A DNA stretch of 64,000 bases, from NCBI RefSeq assembly GCF_034702125.1, contig NC_085862.1, positions 11,719,738-11,783,737 of the forward strand, given 5' to 3'. A program made the position numbers and the translations under genes. Shown here in pieces: positions 41,642 to 64,000 of this stretch. Source of the stretch: Engraulis encrasicolus (taxonomy: Eukaryota; Chordata; Actinopteri; Clupeiformes; Engraulidae). A model generated the notes under the pieces. That model was not told the DNA's origin and made no database searches. It was given only the letters and a program-made list of their open reading frames with translations. How positions within the stretch are numbered: position 1 is the first letter of the stretch; each line of letters starts with the position of its first letter.

Positions 41642-42600
41642 ATAGGCCTACTGAATGGACTTGACTGCATGCCAAAAGTAACTTAATAGCCTAGTAGAAA
41701 ACCCTAAAGGCATACAGAGCATCAATTTGAGTAGCCTAATTAGTTCAAATGAGCATTTTACAATATACAGGGAAAATAAAAGGCCCATGGGGAGTTGGAA
41801 AGATAATTCTGTGTTCTTCAATTCAGGATGACCAATTCATGGACTATGGGTTCTACTTCATTTATGCTGGGAAATATGCTTTGTGTAGAATGTTTTGATA
41901 AAAAAATGGGAAGGAAAACAAATATGGTGAAAAGGTTCATAGTGCGTAAACATGGAGAATTTGTGAAGAGCATGCACAGGTCACATGTAAAGCAAATGCA
42001 CATATGGAGGAATGTTGGAAATTGATGGTGGTATTAATGAACAATTACAAATGTTACACACTGGAACTTTGACAACGGTTTACTCAGAAGCAACAAACGA
42101 CCAATCCAGGACCTCCTCACTGACCACAGCAAAGTCTGAAGAGCATCTCCAAAGTCCTTCTCATTCAAACCTTCAGACTTCCCCTCAGTTGACTCTGGGG
42201 CTCTGCCCTTGGAGCTTCACCCACTGTACTGTAGAGTGAGCAATAGGCCTATCTTTTAGCAAAGTTTAGATTGTTCACATTTGCAGATGAAAACAACCCC
42301 CTACCTACCCTTGCAGTCCTGTTAGAGAAAGTTAATTTTCACATCATAATGTACTTAAATACAATTTCGGTGTATGTTAATAATCCTGATTACAAATTAC
42401 ATAAATATTACAACACACGGCAACAACGTTCCAACCCTGATAGTTCAGTCAATCTTGCTCAAAAACGGTCAAAACACGTGACCAATTGCAATAGTAATGG
42501 TTGTTACTTTTAAGTGAACCTTAAAACCCCTTGCATCAAATGTAAAAAAAATCTACCAATTATTCAGCCCAACATAGTTTTTTTCCAAGGTCAAAGTTGG
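41642..42600. other. Intergenic, no recognised feature
   Basis: Short ORFs at 41828-42513 show no domain and no splice context. Confidence 0.4.
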
Positions 42601-42605
42601 AGATT

Positions 42606-42790
42606 GTGGCCCTACCGTGGCTGATATGGTAGGGCACATGTTTACCACTCGGCCGACCCGGGTTCGATTCCCGGTCCGGGTCCTTTGCCGGTCCTTCCCC
42701 ATCTCTCTCTCCCAGCTCACTTCCTGTCTCTCCTCCACTATCCTGTCTCACAAAAACCAATAAGGGCTGAAAAGCCCCCCCAAAAAAATA
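42606..42790 (+). mobile_element. tRNA-derived SINE
   Basis: Box A-like TGGCTGATATGGTAGGGCAC at 42619 and perfect box B GGTTCGATTCC at 42661-42671, then the C/T-rich body shared with 27037. Confidence 0.85.
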
Positions 42791-43259
42791 CTTTAAAAAA
42801 ATTGTAGGATAGAATGGGAGATAGGGCGACATTATTATAATTTATAGGAGATATTAGGTGAATAGGGTCAAATTGTAAACTATGAGATAACGATTTGAAA
42901 CTTTCACAGATGATAACGGACATTTAAGGCAAATATTTTTTTGCACGTTTGCTGAAATAGGATGATTGCATATGCAAACAAATGAGGTCACTATAATCTA
43001 CTGAAATAGCCTATGTGATAAACTCTGTGGCAACAGACCAAACATTTCCTAAGGTCAAAGGTAGCTTATTTTAGGCTCCTGAAAGACAAAATGCATCGAA
43101 AATTCTGACTTTTAAAATAAGTATGTTCCACTGAAGTGTTGATGGTAGATTTTTCAAATGTGATGTAGGGGGATTATAAAAAGTATTTAAAAATTGTGAA
43201 TCATTACTTTTACCATTTGTTTTATGCTTTGTCTGATGTTGCATATTTTACCACATATT

Positions 43260-43356
43260 TAAATAGAGATATTGCAAGTTGTCTGACATATGATGATTAA
43301 ATATGAAAATGAGTGAATGTAATCATCATATTTCAGACAACTTGCAATACAAAAAC
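43260..43356. repeat. Palindrome, ~40-bp arms
   Basis: TATTGCAAGTTGTCTGACAT and its near-complement flank a short A/T-rich loop. It lies in a longer, weaker foldback (about 42820-43480). Confidence 0.6.
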
Positions 43357-43664
43357 TTTGTCTTAGTCAGAGTAAACAACTGTGAAAGTTTCAATCTCAT
43401 ACATCTCCTATATTGTGTCCCTATGGAAATATGAATGGGAAATCTCAAACTTTGACCTTTAAAAAGAACTAAATATAAATTGGTAGATTGGTTTAATGTC
43501 ATTTAGATATACCTAGGGATTACAAAAAAATGGGAATGATTACTATTGCAATTCGTCCTGAGTCAAACGCTAGATTGACTGGACTATGAACAGAAAAGTG
43601 GATGATACATACTACACTTCACGAAAAGATTCTCCACCAAGCAAACAAACAAATAGGAAGAAGC

Positions 43665-43670
43665 TTTATT
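43665..43670 (-). terminator. ARMH3: ARMH3 poly(A) signal AATAAA
   Basis: AATAAA on the minus strand about 113 nt past the ARMH3 stop codon. Confidence 0.6.
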
Positions 43671-43782
43671 GGTCTAATACAAGATGCGCAATATTGAGAC
43701 GCAGGTAACTGTATGGTAAAATACTTTTAACTTTTGGTCATTTGTCATCGTTTTTAAACACTTCAAATTGATACATGAAAAA

Positions 43783-62456
<18,674 letters not shown>

Positions 62457-62984
62457 CTAAAGAAAACAATACACAATATTACTTAAGCAGGTTAAGATTT
62501 TTAAAGATTTTCACAACTTTAGTAGTACACATTTGAACTGTTATCCATTGTATTTGATTTGTTTCGGTACCACAAAACATAATATTATATGAAAAACTGG
62601 CAGTTATTCTCTCCCCTTAAAGCAGTGCATGACATCACATTGGGGACAGGAGACCCAGGATTCTATAGGCTCTCCAATGTGACACTTAATCTGTTTTAAA
62701 AAATCAATGTTAAAATATGGACTTCAACACCATTTCAGAGAACTTTTCAAATGGTATACATTATCTTGAGTGCTTTAAGTACCTATTAAGTGCTATTAAT
62801 AATCAGTGATGGTTAACCTGCACCACCACCTGTAAGCAGCAAATACAGAGTATCACAGCAGTGGGTAACACTCCTAACATTTCAGTATCTTTTAATGGGA
62901 CAACACAAATGTAACTAAACATATATAACAAAAGAAATGTACAGCTCTTACAAAAATATAGCCACTGATGTATAATCTCTAAAC

Positions 62985-63895
62985 CCCTGGCAACAAATGT
63001 GAGTACACCCCTAAATGAAAATGCCCAAAATTTTGTGTGACCCCTATTATTTTCCAGCACTGCCTTGACTCTGACGGACATGGGGTGCATTCCAATATGC
63101 TGACTTTCGTCCTCCACTTGTGCTTGTGGCCTCGCATTTTGCTGACGCCCCGCCTCCGTGGAGAAAACAATTACGTTTCCTCGCTGTCAGCCTAGCCACA
63201 ACAACCTTTGGGGGACTGTTCTTCATTCACCATCCCGATTACAAATGAGGAAATGACATTAGAATTGTGCTTCTGCAAGACATTGAATTAATTTTGTCGT
63301 CAGTGACATCATCATGAGGTCACAAGCAGGCAAGTGAGCAAGGAGGACGTAAGTCTGCATACTGGAATCCACCCATGGAGTTCACAGAGAGATGCAGATT
63401 CACCACTGAAATTCACGTCACTCCTTCAGGACATCATGAAGCTGTGTAGGCCAAGAGCAATGTAAATATCAGGCCAAGAGCAATGTAAATATCGTTTCTG
63501 ATCTCTGAAAAAATCGGAACTCCTCCCACTTTGTCGGAAACCAGTCAACCAGTAGCAAACCTGGTGAGGTGGGTCAACCATGCTGTTTGGAAAGCATTAA
63601 TTGTTATGCTCTTGGTGAGACAAAATCTCAAAGAGATTTGAAAGTTGATGATATGTGGCGCAAATGAGGCAGAGAGCCAAACAAATTGCCCGACTAAATG
63701 GTCAGAGATGGCACACATATAGGTTTTCGGGTGGTTGATGTGACGCCTTGTTTTGTCGTATATAATAATAAAAGTACACTGTTATAGAGGCTGTACACAG
63801 AGACCACTTAAGAAATAAAATTTTGACCCAAGATATGCTTCAAAGGAATGTGAGGGGTGTGCTCACTTTTGTGACATACCGTGTAAGGCACCGTA
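62985..63895. mobile_element. Tc1/mariner-like remnant with nested TIR element
   Basis: GTGAGTACACCCCTAAATG at 62998 and AGGGGTGTGCTCACTTTTGT at 63851 are matching inverted ends known from fish mariner-like elements. Inside, at about 63080-63374, GGTGCATTCCAATATGCTGA pairs with GCATACTGGAATCCACC. That inner element is related to 48695-48976. Confidence 0.6.
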
Positions 63896-64000
63896 TAACA
63901 CAGGGGTTCCCCGCAAAGAGAAGGAACTATATTCAATAAACGGGAAATCCAAGAGCTAACACAATTTGGTTAGTAACTCAATTGACTTGAATGGTTAACA

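Noticed and set aside
42606..42690. tRNA gene with perfect box B
   Set aside because: It has a SINE body and tail and relatives at 27037 and 27694, so it is a SINE head, not a tRNA gene.

Overview
The window is vertebrate nuclear DNA, almost certainly from a ray-finned (teleost) fish. Three conserved vertebrate genes can be rebuilt exon by exon with GT-AG introns. The rest is fish-type repeat content: hAT, Harbinger-like, TTAA-type and Tc1/mariner-like DNA elements, tRNA-derived SINEs, LINE fragments, a Gypsy LTR retrotransposon and very long CA/TG microsatellites. There are no prokaryotic features.

Genes: all three lie on the minus strand. (1) SELENOF (Sep15, the ER 15-kDa selenoprotein), 408-14991: five coding exons, 153 residues, one in-frame UGA read as selenocysteine at 1926-1928. 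(2) HOGA1 (mitochondrial 4-hydroxy-2-oxoglutarate aldolase), 25496-34703: seven coding exons, 328 residues, all phases consistent. (3) ARMH3 (C10orf76), 43783-62456: the last 16 coding exons, 432 codons; the 5' part lies beyond the right edge. The genes do not form a pathway. They are a selenoprotein folding factor of the ER, a hydroxyproline-catabolism enzyme of mitochondria, and a Golgi PI4KB partner.

1-15 kb: SELENOF. Intron 1 is 9.86 kb, and 8.59 kb of it is one nearly intact Ty3/Gypsy element (5949-14539) in antisense orientation to the gene. It has 880-bp LTRs that differ only by a 3-base cluster, a tRNA-His-type primer site, an intact gag, and pol in the -1 frame behind a GGGAAAC slippery heptamer placed directly before the gag stop. 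Its LTR carries a 493-bp intron-like segment and, downstream, a copy of the flanking sequence with exactly that segment removed.

15-25.5 kb: intergenic, made of foldback and palindromic DNA. Two inverted copies of a 1.65-kb TA-flanked element full of ~210-bp tandem repeats form a giant hairpin (17085-20672). Around it are fragments coding for THAP DNA-binding domains and a YqaJ-type nuclease. A hAT element nested in another hAT element, each with a perfect 8-bp target duplication, is also here.

25.5-34.7 kb: HOGA1, with SINEs and MITEs in its introns and a ~115-bp (TG)n tract just upstream of the first coding exon. 34.7-43.8 kb: intergenic, with a decayed LINE, a 2.9-kb inverted repeat and a hAT MITE inside a foldback. 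43.8-64 kb: ARMH3, with TTAA- and TAA-flanked MITEs that repeatedly abut each other and share a target site, a LINE endonuclease fragment, and a 189-bp TG tract.
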